Below are positions 49,391-58,122 of a stretch of DNA of 64,000 nucleotides, in pieces (the first letter of the stretch is position 1; each line of letters opens with the position of its first letter). A model generated the notes under the pieces. It did not search any database. It saw nothing but the letters and a program-made list of their open reading frames with translations, and was not told the DNA's origin. Source of the stretch: Caloranaerobacter sp050286925 (GTDB taxonomy: Bacteria > Bacillota > Clostridia > Tissierellales > Thermohalobacteraceae); contig NZ_JBFWFX010000010.1 of NCBI RefSeq assembly GCF_050286925.1, positions 21,209-85,208 on the forward strand, in the 5' to 3' direction. Position numbers and translations under genes: made by a program.

Positions 49391-51646
49391 ATGAATAATT
49401 TAAGTAATAAAAATATATTAGAATTATTAGCAATTTTTTTCTTATCAATATCATTGTTTGTATATGAGATGTTGATTACAAGATTATTTTCAACAATATT
49501 ATTTTACCATTTTGTATTTCTTACAATATCATTAGCTATATTGGGATTATGTTTCGGGGGATTAATTATTTATAAAACTAGAAAAAAATATTCACTTGAA
49601 AAACTAGCTTTGACATTAGCTTTTTCCTTTTTTATTAGTATCATTATAATTTATAAGCTACCTTATATGAAGATTTATTTAATCTATTCACTTATAACTA
49701 GCATACCTTTTGTTATAGGAGGAATGATATTATCATTAGTATTTTTAAAGTACAGTAGTATTAGCAATAAATTATATTTTGCAGATTTATTAGGTTCTAC
49801 ATTAGGAAGTGTTATTATAATACCTTTAATGGATAATTTGAGTTTTATGAGAACTCTGTTTGTTATTATTATCTTTAGTATACTTTCGGGTGTTTTATTT
49901 AGTATTAAGTTTGGAACTAAAAAAATGAAATATATTTTAATATCATTCTTAATATTAACAAGTACATTATTAATACAGAAAAACTTTTTATTAGAATTAG
50001 AAAAAAATTTTACTTCTTATCTTACGAGTCCAATAACAGTTATTGAACATATTAGGCAAAATAGTAATGAAGAAGTTAATATAGTATTTTCTAGTTGGGA
50101 CTCTATTTCTAGAACTGATGTAATAGAGAATAATGATAGAGAAAAAATAATTATAACAGATGGTGGAGCAAGTGCTCCAATGATAAGATTTAATGGCAAT
50201 CTTGATGATGTAAGTTATTTAAAAGAAGAGATTAATTATTTGCCATTTACTATTGGTAATAATGAAGATACTTTATTGATTGGTTCAGGTGGTGGGAAAG
50301 ATGTTTTACTTGCAATTTTAGGGGGTAGTAAAAATATAGATGCAGTAGAAATTAATTCTTCAGTAGTTGATACTGTTAATGCTTATAAAGATTTTAATGG
50401 TGATATTTATAATTATGAGGGTGTTAATTTATTCGTTGAAGACGGTAGAAGTTTTATTGAAAAGACAAATAAAAAATATAATAATATTTATTTATCAATG
50501 GTAATGTCAAAAGCAGTAGGCTATGGTGGTTTAAGTTTAACAGAAAATTTTTTATATACAAAAGAAGCGTTTAAAACTTATTTTGACCATTTAAAGGATA
50601 ATGGCTATTTAAGCTTTATGTTTCATAGCACGTTTGACATGGTAAGAGGAATCAATACTGGTATTGAAACTCTTTTAGATGCCGGTGTTAATCAAAAAGA
50701 CATTTTAAAACATTTTATAGTAATTAATAACATAACAAATACGATGGCAGAAAAATATGGAAATAGAATAAGTATGCCTATTGTTATTTTTAAGAAAAAG
50801 CCTTTTACAACAGAAGAAATTGAAAATATATATAACGCAGCAGTAAAGCAGGACAGAATTATTATAAATATGCCAGGTATTAAATATATGGATTTATATA
50901 ACAAATTGGTTTTGGGAAAATCGACGCTTGAAGAAATGTACGATAAATTGTATTTTAATGCAAAGCCTACAACAGATAATAAACCGTTTTTTTATGATTT
51001 CAAAAAAGGTATACCTAATATATTACAAACTTTAATTATCTTAATAAGTATAATTATAGTGTTATTATATAGAACTTCTATTCGTAATATACGTAATTTA
51101 AGACTATTATTTTATTTTAGTACAATAGGAATAGGATTTATGTTAATAGAAATATCTTTAATTCAAAAAAGCATATTGTTTTTAGGTAACCCAATACGTG
51201 CCTTTAGTTATACTATCTTTTCTCTATTATTGAGCTGTGGTATAGGTAGTTATTTTAGTAATAAAAAAATATTCAAAACTACTATTAAACATAGAGATAT
51301 AGTTTTCGTTTTTATACCTATTTTGATTATGTTTTTATTAATAGCATTGCCTATTATTACAAAATTATATAAGGATTTTAAAGAAATATATAAATTAATA
51401 ATATTAACAATAACCTTGTTTCCACTTGGTTTTTTTATGGGAATGGCTTTTCCAAAAGGCATTTTAAGATTGAAGGAGAAAGGACAAAAAGAATATATAC
51501 CACTTATGTTGGGTGTAAATGGAATTATGTCTGTTATGGGTTCTGTACTTTCTTTAATAATATCTATGAATTTCGGTTTTACAATAACTATGCTATTTGG
51601 GGCATTAATGTATTTAACAATATTTATATTCAAATTATTAGAATAA
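49391..51646 (+). CDS. Membrane-embedded spermidine-synthase-like protein
   Basis: 751 residues. About seven hydrophobic segments (residues 8-205) precede a central aminopropyltransferase-like Rossmann domain, with ITDGGASAPMIRF, the SAM-type loop LLIGSGGGKDVLLAIL (near 296) and AVEINSSVVDTVNAY; about six more spans follow (540-745). This layout is known as the fused membrane/spermidine synthase family, whose true substrate is unsettled. The putative catalytic Asp of spermidine synthases is not obvious. ATG 49391 follows AAAGGGAGA. It sits among copper genes and may modify a small metal-binding or polyamine compound. Confidence 0.8.
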   Translation: MNNLSNKNILELLAIFFLSISLFVYEMLITRLFSTILFYHFVFLTISLAILGLCFGGLIIYKTRKKYSLEKLALTLAFSFFISIIIIYKLPYMKIYLIYSLITSIPFVIGGMILSLVFLKYSSISNKLYFADLLGSTLGSVIIIPLMDNLSFMRTLFVIIIFSILSGVLFSIKFGTKKMKYILISFLILTSTLLIQKNFLLELEKNFTSYLTSPITVIEHIRQNSNEEVNIVFSSWDSISRTDVIENNDREKIIITDGGASAPMIRFNGNLDDVSYLKEEINYLPFTIGNNEDTLLIGSGGGKDVLLAILGGSKNIDAVEINSSVVDTVNAYKDFNGDIYNYEGVNLFVEDGRSFIEKTNKKYNNIYLSMVMSKAVGYGGLSLTENFLYTKEAFKTYFDHLKDNGYLSFMFHSTFDMVRGINTGIETLLDAGVNQKDILKHFIVINNITNTMAEKYGNRISMPIVIFKKKPFTTEEIENIYNAAVKQDRIIINMPGIKYMDLYNKLVLGKSTLEEMYDKLYFNAKPTTDNKPFFYDFKKGIPNILQTLIILISIIIVLLYRTSIRNIRNLRLLFYFSTIGIGFMLIEISLIQKSILFLGNPIRAFSYTIFSLLLSCGIGSYFSNKKIFKTTIKHRDIVFVFIPILIMFLLIALPIITKLYKDFKEIYKLIILTITLFPLGFFMGMAFPKGILRLKEKGQKEYIPLMLGVNGIMSVMGSVLSLIISMNFGFTITMLFGALMYLTIFIFKLLE

Positions 51647-51761
51647 AAGTAAAATAATGATTATTCAAATAAGCATTTGAGGAAGAAATAATTTATATGG
51701 CCAATAAGTTAAAAAATGATAGATATGATTTTAAATGGGTAATATAAAAATATAGATATAC

Positions 51762-51790
51762 TTGATTAAATAAAAGACATATGTTACACT
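51762..51790 (+). promoter_or_regulatory. Promoter of copA-copZ
   Basis: TTGATT (51762-51767) and TACACT (51785-51790) are 17 bases apart. A G/C-block palindrome follows at once, placing it over the transcription start. Confidence 0.6.
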
Positions 51791-51795
51791 TAAAA

Positions 51796-51820
51796 CACCC
51801 CCCCTATATGGGGAGGGATA
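51796..51820. promoter_or_regulatory. CsoR-like copper operator before copA
   Basis: ACACCCCCCCTATATGGGGA continuing GGGATA is a C-run/G-run pseudo-palindrome around TATAT, in this AT-rich DNA. It matches the general form of CsoR sites (TACCCC-N-GGGGTA). A repressor here would block the promoter until Cu(I) binds it. No csoR gene is in the window. Confidence 0.65.
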
Positions 51821-51871
51821 TTACAAAAATGATTTGTTATATAAAAGGATATAGGAGGAGGGAAAAGTAAT

Positions 51872-54328
51872 ATGAGAGAAGCAACGCTAAAAATTAATGG
51901 TATGACTTGTGCATCGTGCGCAAAAGCCATTGAAAAAAGTGTAAACAAACTTAATGGGGTAGAAACTGCTAGCGTAAATTTTGCTACAGAGAAGTTAAAT
52001 GTTAAATTTGATGAATCAAAAGTTAATATAAATGATATAAAAAATGCGGTAAAAGATGCAGGGTATAGTGCTGATGAAGAAGCAGATATTAGAGAAATTA
52101 CAATACCGATTGCCGGGATGACTTGTGCTTCTTGTGCAAAGGCTATTGAAAGAGAAATAAATAAATTAGAAGGAGTAAAACAAGTAAGTGTAAATTTTGC
52201 TACTGAAAGGGCTAGTGTTAAGTATGATCCTTATAAAACAAGGATTTCTGATATAAAAACAGCTATAAAAAAAGCAGGTTACGAAGCACTTGAAGTTCAA
52301 ACAGAAACCCAAGATGTAGAGAAACAACGTAGAATAAAAGAAATGAATACGCTATGGAGAAAATTTGTAATATCAGCTGTATTTACAGTACCGCTTTTAT
52401 ACATAGCTATGGGACATATGATAGGTTTACCGTTACCAAAAATAATTGACCCATCTATAAATCCATTAAACTTTGTATTAATACAGCTTTTATTAACAAT
52501 TCCAATAATTATAGCTGGTAATAAGTTTTATACAGTAGGTTTTAAGGCGTTAATTAGAAAGAATCCTAACATGGATTCACTAATAGCTATTGGTACATCT
52601 GCAGCAGTTTTATATGGAATATACGGTATATATGAGATTATACAAGGGAATGTACAATATGCAAAGGACATATATTTTGAAACTGCAGGAGTAATTATTA
52701 CACTTATATTATTAGGTAAATATCTAGAATCTGTTACAAAAGGTAAGACTTCTGAAGCGATTAAGAAACTGATGGGTTTACAACCAAAGACAGCTACAGT
52801 AATACAAGATGGAAAAGAAAAAACTATACCTATAGAAGAAGTTGAAGTTGGCGATATAATCTTAGTAAAACCTGGTGAAAAAATAGCAGTTGATGGAATT
52901 GTTATAGAAGGACATACATCAGTTGATGAGTCGATGCTTACTGGTGAAAGTATACCAGTTGAAAAAAATGTCGGAGATAAGGTAATAGGTGCAACCTTGA
53001 ATAAAAATGGGACAATTAAATTTAAAGCTACAAAGGTTGGTAAAGATACTGCATTGGCACAAATAATAAAACTTGTTGAAGATGCACAAGGTTCAAAAGC
53101 TCCAATAGCAAAACTAGCTGATGTTATTTCAGGATATTTTGTACCTATTGTAATTGCAATAGCGATTTTATCAGGGTTAGCATGGTATATATCAGGTGCA
53201 ACACCTGTGTTTGCCTTAACAATTTTTATTTCAGTGCTAGTTATAGCATGTCCTTGTGCACTTGGGTTAGCTACACCAACAGCAATAATGGTTGGAACTG
53301 GAAAAGGTGCAGAATATGGAGTATTAATCAAAGGTGGAGAACCATTAGAAACAACTCATAAAATAGATACTATTGTATTCGATAAAACAGGAACCATAAC
53401 AAAGGGTAAACCAACTGTAACAGATATTGTAACAATAGATGGATTTGATAAAGATGAGCTATTAGTAATTGCTGCATCTGCAGAAAAAGGCTCTGAACAT
53501 CCACTAGGAGAAGCAATTGTAAAAAAAGCAGAGGAAAAAGAATTGCAATTAAAAAGAATAGAAAAATTCCAAGCTATCCCAGGACATGGTATAGAAGTTA
53601 TGATAGAAGGTAAAGATATACTTTTAGGAAATAAAAAACTAATGAATGATAGAAATATTGAAATAACGCTTCAAGAAGAATCTGATAGACTTGCAAATGA
53701 AGGTAAGACGCCAATGTTTGTTGCTATTAATAATAAGCTAGTTGGAATTATAGCAGTAGCAGATGTTGTTAAGGAAAGTAGTTTAGAAGCTATTAAGAGA
53801 CTTCATAGTATGGGAATAGAAGTAGCGATGATTACTGGTGATAATAAAAGAACAGCTGAAGCTATTGCTAAACAAGTAGGAATAGATATAGTTTTGGCCG
53901 AGGTTTTACCACAAGATAAGGCCAATGAAGTTAAGAAGCTTCAAGAAAAAGGTAAAAAAGTTGCGATGGTTGGAGATGGGATAAATGACGCTCCTGCATT
54001 AGCACAAGCTGATGTCGGTATTGCTATAGGTTCTGGTACAGATGTTGCTATGGAATCAGCAGACATAGTGTTAATGAAGAGTGACCTTATGGATGTAGTT
54101 ACAGCTATTCAGTTAAGTAAAGCTACAATAAGAAATATAAAACAAAATTTATTTTGGGCGTTTGCATATAATGCAGCAGGTATACCAATAGCAGCAGGAT
54201 TGCTATATATATTTGGAGGACCCAAATTAAATCCAATGTTTGCAGCAGCTGCTATGTCGCTTAGTTCAGTTTCAGTATTATCAAATGCTTTAAGATTGAA
54301 AGGCTTTAAGCCAGCTAAAAATAAATAA
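51872..54328 (+). CDS. copA: Copper-exporting P1B-type ATPase
   Basis: 818 residues. Two N-terminal heavy-metal domains carry GMTCASCAKAIE (near residues 10 and 85). Membrane metal site Cys460-Pro-Cys462 (VIACPCALGLATPTA), phosphorylation site Asp504 (DKTGTITKGKP), the HP motif GSEHPLGEAIV, and hinge GDGINDAPALAQADVG, plus YN and MSSS motifs near the C-terminus (FAYNAAG; MSLSSVSVLSNA), define a Cu(I) exporter. ATG 51872 follows AGGAGGG. It is transcribed with copZ from a promoter with a CsoR-like operator. Confidence 0.96.
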   Translation: MREATLKINGMTCASCAKAIEKSVNKLNGVETASVNFATEKLNVKFDESKVNINDIKNAVKDAGYSADEEADIREITIPIAGMTCASCAKAIEREINKLEGVKQVSVNFATERASVKYDPYKTRISDIKTAIKKAGYEALEVQTETQDVEKQRRIKEMNTLWRKFVISAVFTVPLLYIAMGHMIGLPLPKIIDPSINPLNFVLIQLLLTIPIIIAGNKFYTVGFKALIRKNPNMDSLIAIGTSAAVLYGIYGIYEIIQGNVQYAKDIYFETAGVIITLILLGKYLESVTKGKTSEAIKKLMGLQPKTATVIQDGKEKTIPIEEVEVGDIILVKPGEKIAVDGIVIEGHTSVDESMLTGESIPVEKNVGDKVIGATLNKNGTIKFKATKVGKDTALAQIIKLVEDAQGSKAPIAKLADVISGYFVPIVIAIAILSGLAWYISGATPVFALTIFISVLVIACPCALGLATPTAIMVGTGKGAEYGVLIKGGEPLETTHKIDTIVFDKTGTITKGKPTVTDIVTIDGFDKDELLVIAASAEKGSEHPLGEAIVKKAEEKELQLKRIEKFQAIPGHGIEVMIEGKDILLGNKKLMNDRNIEITLQEESDRLANEGKTPMFVAINNKLVGIIAVADVVKESSLEAIKRLHSMGIEVAMITGDNKRTAEAIAKQVGIDIVLAEVLPQDKANEVKKLQEKGKKVAMVGDGINDAPALAQADVGIAIGSGTDVAMESADIVLMKSDLMDVVTAIQLSKATIRNIKQNLFWAFAYNAAGIPIAAGLLYIFGGPKLNPMFAAAAMSLSSVSVLSNALRLKGFKPAKNK

Positions 54329-54347
54329 AAATTTAGGAGGGGTTAAT

Positions 54348-54557
54348 ATGAAGAAAACAATTGTTATTGAAGGGATGACTTGTGGGCATTGTGCAGGTCG
54401 TGTAAAGAAAGAACTAGAAAGTGTATGCGGAGTTAAAGCTGCTAATGTTGATGTTGCAGAGAAAAAAGCAGTAGTAGAGTTAGCACATGAAGTGGATGAC
54501 TCTAAATTAATAAAAGCAGTTGAAGAAGCAGGTTATGAAGCTGTATCAATAGAGTAA
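54348..54557 (+). CDS. copZ: Copper chaperone CopZ
   Basis: 69 residues of the HMA fold, with metal motif GMTCGHCAGRVKKEL. It passes Cu(I) to the N-terminal domains of CopA. ATG 54348 follows AGGAGGGG, 19 bases after copA. Confidence 0.94.
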   Translation: MKKTIVIEGMTCGHCAGRVKKELESVCGVKAANVDVAEKKAVVELAHEVDDSKLIKAVEEAGYEAVSIE

Positions 54558-54589
54558 TATAGAGCTCCTTTTACAGGAGCTCTTAAATT

Positions 54590-54638
54590 GTTGACAAAAT
54601 CCCTGCATATATTAAATATTTGCAGGGGTTTTGTTAAC
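54590..54638 (+). terminator. Terminator of copAZ
   Basis: GTTGACAAAATCCCTGCA and TGCAGGGGTTTTGTTAAC form a long stem (a few G-U pairs) around a 13-base AT loop. A shorter stem AGAGCTCCT/AGGAGCTCT at 54561-54582 precedes it. Confidence 0.75.
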
Positions 54639-54684
54639 AATCTTCAGATATAAATTTTATTATTTTAAATTAGAAATTATAAAA

Positions 54685-54701
54685 CTGGCATATAAATTGC
54701 A
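54685..54701 (+). promoter_or_regulatory. Sigma-54 (-24/-12) promoter
   Basis: CTGGCATATAAATTGCA: GG (54687-54688) and GC (54699-54700) have the 12-base offset. It lies 38 bases before the YHS-domain gene and is the third such promoter in this region. Confidence 0.85.
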
Positions 54702-54738
54702 ATATTATTTGAATATAAAATTAAAGGAGGAATTAGTT

Positions 54739-55020
54739 ATGAATATATTATTAGCTATAGGATTTGTAGTATTAATGATTTATATGATGAGAATGGGTGG
54801 AGGTTGTTGTGGAGGACATTCTCATGAAAGACATATGCAACATAAAAGTAATGGTCATACTATGCATAAAGAAAATCATATGAATTCATTAGAAACAGCT
54901 AAAGACCCTGTATGTGGTATGTATGTTAGTAAAACTGACTCAATAAGAAGAACTATTAATGGCCGCACATATTATTTCTGTAGTAGAGAGTGTGAAGAAA
55001 AGTTTATTAGAATGAAATAA
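54739..55020 (+). CDS. Membrane-anchored His-rich YHS-domain protein
   Basis: 93 residues. An N-terminal span (LLAIGFVVLMIYMM) is followed by GGGCCGGHSHERHMQHK and more His (HTMHKENHM), then a YHS domain (KDPVCGMYVSK...RTYYFCSRECEEKF). YHS domains and His/Cys strings are typical of copper-handling proteins. ATG 54739 follows AAAGGAGG and the gene is under a sigma-54 promoter. It probably buffers or delivers metal at the membrane. Confidence 0.85.
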   Translation: MNILLAIGFVVLMIYMMRMGGGCCGGHSHERHMQHKSNGHTMHKENHMNSLETAKDPVCGMYVSKTDSIRRTINGRTYYFCSRECEEKFIRMK

Positions 55021-55145
55021 TTTTGTAATACTAAATAATACAGTACTTGTGTTATATGCAACACTTTTATAAAATCGGTGAATAAAATCACATTAAAAGA
55101 AAATTTTATTCTATAAGATATGGCGTAAAAGTGGAGATGGATATT

Positions 55146-55295
55146 GTGTATTTAATATATAGAATATCTATATTAAGAGAAAAACTAAATAAAGCTATTA
55201 AAAATCAAGAAGATTATGAAATCATATATAAATTAAGTGTTGGATTAGATCAATTAATAGTAGAATATTATAAATTATATGAAAATAATGGTTAG
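55146..55295 (+). CDS. Spo0E-like aspartyl-phosphate phosphatase
   Basis: 49 residues from GTG 55146 (GGAG nine bases before), or 52 from ATG 55137. The pattern ILREKLNKAIKNQEDYE followed by LSVGLDQLIVEYYKL has the SxxLD motif of Spo0E proteins, which dephosphorylate Spo0A-P and delay sporulation. Small Spo0E genes are often missed by gene callers. It lies alone after the YHS gene, without a visible terminator between them. Confidence 0.75.
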   Translation: MYLIYRISILREKLNKAIKNQEDYEIIYKLSVGLDQLIVEYYKLYENNG

Positions 55296-55309
55296 TATGG
55301 GAGGTAGAC

Positions 55310-56233
55310 ATGGCAAGGGCACTAAGTATAATAATTACAATAATAATTATTGCATCTTCGTTTATTTATATAGATAAGAAATCTTCCAGTAGAACAAATA
55401 ATGAGACTTCTCGAACAAAAATTGAGAAAGTCGAACAGACACTTATTCAACAGGATAAGAAATTAGACGATAATAAAGAGTATAATGATAAAAACATAGA
55501 TAAGAACATAGATAAGAACAGCGAAGTAGAAGATTTAGATATGGAAAATGAAGAAAAAACTTCTGATGAAAGTTCAATTAATATATTAGATAAAAAATAT
55601 CAGGATAAAACGGATAAAGATGAATATAATGAAGTGATAAAAGAAGATAATCAAGAAATAACAGAACAAGACAATCAAGAAACTGATATAGAAATTGATG
55701 AAGAAAATATTTATATAGAAGATATAAATAATAACGATAAAGCAGATTATACTCAAGTAGAGGATCAAATAATAGATGAGGAGCAAATATCTGAAAATAG
55801 TTATTATGAAGAAATATACTCTGATGAAAATATAAAATATATTAGAACTGATTTTCAGAATGATGTTTATGTAGATGTTGTTTTTCTAAATTTATTTTTA
55901 GATAATGAAAATTTAAAAGAAAATCTGGTATTTGATGTATTTTTAAATACTCATACTTATAATATTTCTGAAAATAACTTAGAACAGAAAATAGTATTAA
56001 AAAATGATAAAGGGCTAGAAGTTAGTGAAAATATAGAGTGGCTTCCTGTAGGTATACCTGAAGGACATCATGTTTTTGGTAAATTAATTGTTCCTAGTAA
56101 AGTTAACGGACAAAGTCTAATTGACAATAATACAGAGTATTTAAAAATTATTATGACAGATGTAGCAGGTGCAGAGGAAAGAGTTTTTATTTGGACCAAA
56201 GAAGAGGTAAATTTCAAAAGTTTGGTTAAATAG
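55310..56233 (+). CDS. Membrane-anchored protein with acidic linker and a C-terminal beta domain
   Basis: 307 residues. An N-terminal signal anchor (ALSIIITIIIIASSFIYI) is followed by about 150 residues extremely rich in Asp, Glu, Asn, Lys and Gln (repeats such as NIDKNIDKN and NQEITEQDNQE), then a compact domain with VYVDVVFLNLFLDN, VFDVFLNTHTYNISENN and PVGIPEGHHVFGKLIVP. The LNTHT and GHHVFGKL motifs recur in a family of clostridial exported proteins of unknown role. The acidic linker could bind cations. ATG 55310 follows GGGAGG. Confidence 0.6.
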   Translation: MARALSIIITIIIIASSFIYIDKKSSSRTNNETSRTKIEKVEQTLIQQDKKLDDNKEYNDKNIDKNIDKNSEVEDLDMENEEKTSDESSINILDKKYQDKTDKDEYNEVIKEDNQEITEQDNQETDIEIDEENIYIEDINNNDKADYTQVEDQIIDEEQISENSYYEEIYSDENIKYIRTDFQNDVYVDVVFLNLFLDNENLKENLVFDVFLNTHTYNISENNLEQKIVLKNDKGLEVSENIEWLPVGIPEGHHVFGKLIVPSKVNGQSLIDNNTEYLKIIMTDVAGAEERVFIWTKEEVNFKSLVK

Positions 56234-56435
56234 TTTGGGTTAGATTTCAAGTAAAGTTTACGAAATTTAAAGTTTGGTTTAGTTTTTATACTAAATTTTT
56301 GCCGTGCATTTGCTTTTATTTCTATAATTTTAATTATAAAGTTTATTAACAGTTTGAGGATAGATTATAAGTCTGTCCTTTTTATTTTGTTAGGGAATTA
56401 TAAAGTTTATGTATTATAATAACTATTAGAGATAT

Positions 56436-56639
56436 TTTTTATAATCCATAGGGAATTATAATAAAATCTTATATTTAATAAAAAAATTAATGTTGATTTT
56501 ATTGAAACTTTGTCTGGCATGCTTACATGCCAGAGTCGTTATATACCTTGTTAAATTGTGAATAATTTTGAATATAAATTCCGTTTATAGATATAGGTAA
56601 AATCATCTTTATAATTTATTTTAAATCGAAGATTTTGTT
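56436..56639 (-). repeat. Dispersed structured repeat, long copy 7 (reverse orientation)
   Basis: A full inverted copy: TTTTTATAATCCATAGG at the left and ATCGAAGATTTTGTT at the right, palindrome TCTGGCATGCTTACATGCCAGA, stem AATAAAATC/GATTTTATT, DnaA-box with one mismatch (TTATTCACA on the minus strand, 56557-56565). It ends 6 bases before the ribosome site of the kinase gene. Confidence 0.87.
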
Positions 56640-56658
56640 CTATTAAAGGAGAATTAAA

Positions 56659-58086
56659 ATGAAGAGATTTAATAAAAAAGAAATAATGGATATTATTTTT
56701 ATTAGTATAAGTATTGTGATTATAACAATGCTTCACTATTCAATTATACCAGCTAGATGGGATATACACGATTTTCACAGGAGATTGTTTTATATTCCTA
56801 TAATAATTTCTTCATTTAAATTCAGATTAAAGGGAGGTCTATTTACATCAGTAATAGTTTCTATTTTATATGTTACGCCTTTAATCTTTCCAGAGATATT
56901 ATCATTAGAGAAAATAAATATGTCTATTTTAAATCATTTTTTAGAAATAATTATGTTTGTTTTTATAGGCACGGTTACTGGATTTTTAGTTGAAGCAGAT
57001 TTTAAAAAGAAAAAGATATTGGAGATACAAATTAGAAAATTGACCGATCTTGAAAATTTTACTCAAAATATATTAGATAGTATAACTAATGTTCTTATAG
57101 CAGTTGATAAAGATTTAAAAATACAATTGATAAATAAAGAAGGAAGAAAATTGTTAGATTTAGATGAAACATGTATAGGGAAAGGATTAGATATTCTATT
57201 TACAGAGTATGATAAAATTGAAAAAATACTAAAAGATGTACTGGCTTTTGATAAAAAAGTGAATATCGTTACTAAGTGTAATTCAAAAGATAAAACTAAT
57301 ATTTATGTAAAATTATTTGCTTATCCATTGCATAATATTCTAAATAAAATAGAGGGAGTTGTTATTGTACTTGAGGACATCTCGGAGATTAGGAAATTGG
57401 AAAATCAAGTGAGAAGAGCAGAAAAACTATCAGCAGTTGGACAACTTGCGTCTGGTATTGCTCATGAAATAAGGAATCCATTAGGGATTATAAAGACTAT
57501 ATCTCAGACTGTAATTAAAGATATAGAAGATGCTGAAATAAAAGAGGGGCTTGAAATTATAGTTCATGAAGTAGATAGAGCTAATATGGTAATTAAAGGA
57601 TTGTTGGATTTTGCTAAACCTAATGTAAATCAGATTAAAAACCAAAGCATAGATAAACTTATAAAAGAAGTAATTATGCTTACTAAAAAGTATGCTCAAC
57701 AACATGATGTTAAAATTATTTATACGTCTGAAGTAGACATAGAAATATTAATAGATTCAGAAAAAATAAAACAAGCTTTTATAAATGTTATATTCAATTC
57801 TGTGCAAGCAATGCCTGAAGGAGGTTATTTAAACATAAGTTTAAATATAAAAGATGGTTGGGTTAAGGTGTCATTTGAAGATAATGGCACAGGTATACAA
57901 AGAAATGAACTTGAAAAAATATTTGAACCATTTTATACAACTAAAGATACTGGAACTGGGCTTGGATTAGCTATAACTCATAGAATTATTGATGAACATG
58001 ATGGATATATTGAAGTTTCTAGCAAACCAGGAACTGGTACAAAATTTGATATTTTTTTACCAATTAAAACTATAACTTCTAAATAA
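56659..58086 (+). CDS. NtrB-like PAS-containing sensor histidine kinase, likely partner of the sigma-54 activator
   Basis: 475 residues. Four to five membrane spans (residues 9-115) with loop ARWDIHDFHRRLFYIP (His/Asp rich), then a PAS domain (about 130-245), the H-box AVGQLASGIAHEIRNPLGII, N-box VIFNSVQAMPEGG, and G boxes DNGTGI and GTGLGLAI. The NtrB-type H-box is the class that usually serves NtrC-like regulators. There is no regulator beside it; the only NtrC-type gene here is 15 kb upstream (40271). The signal is unknown. ATG 56659 follows AAAGGAG, right after a repeat copy. Confidence 0.88.
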   Translation: MKRFNKKEIMDIIFISISIVIITMLHYSIIPARWDIHDFHRRLFYIPIIISSFKFRLKGGLFTSVIVSILYVTPLIFPEILSLEKINMSILNHFLEIIMFVFIGTVTGFLVEADFKKKKILEIQIRKLTDLENFTQNILDSITNVLIAVDKDLKIQLINKEGRKLLDLDETCIGKGLDILFTEYDKIEKILKDVLAFDKKVNIVTKCNSKDKTNIYVKLFAYPLHNILNKIEGVVIVLEDISEIRKLENQVRRAEKLSAVGQLASGIAHEIRNPLGIIKTISQTVIKDIEDAEIKEGLEIIVHEVDRANMVIKGLLDFAKPNVNQIKNQSIDKLIKEVIMLTKKYAQQHDVKIIYTSEVDIEILIDSEKIKQAFINVIFNSVQAMPEGGYLNISLNIKDGWVKVSFEDNGTGIQRNELEKIFEPFYTTKDTGTGLGLAITHRIIDEHDGYIEVSSKPGTGTKFDIFLPIKTITSK

Positions 58087-58122
58087 AAAGGCTATCTCGA
58101 TAGAGATAGCCTTTTTATTTAG
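58084..58122. terminator. Bidirectional terminator between the kinase gene and hcp
   Basis: AAAAAGGCTATCTC/GAGATAGCCTTTTT is a perfect palindrome with A-run and T-run, serving the two convergent genes. Confidence 0.93.

Noticed and set aside
52528..53331. Minus-strand ORF of 267 codons inside copA
   Set aside because: Mirror of a strong coding frame; low-complexity Ile/Ser/Pro-rich translation without domains.
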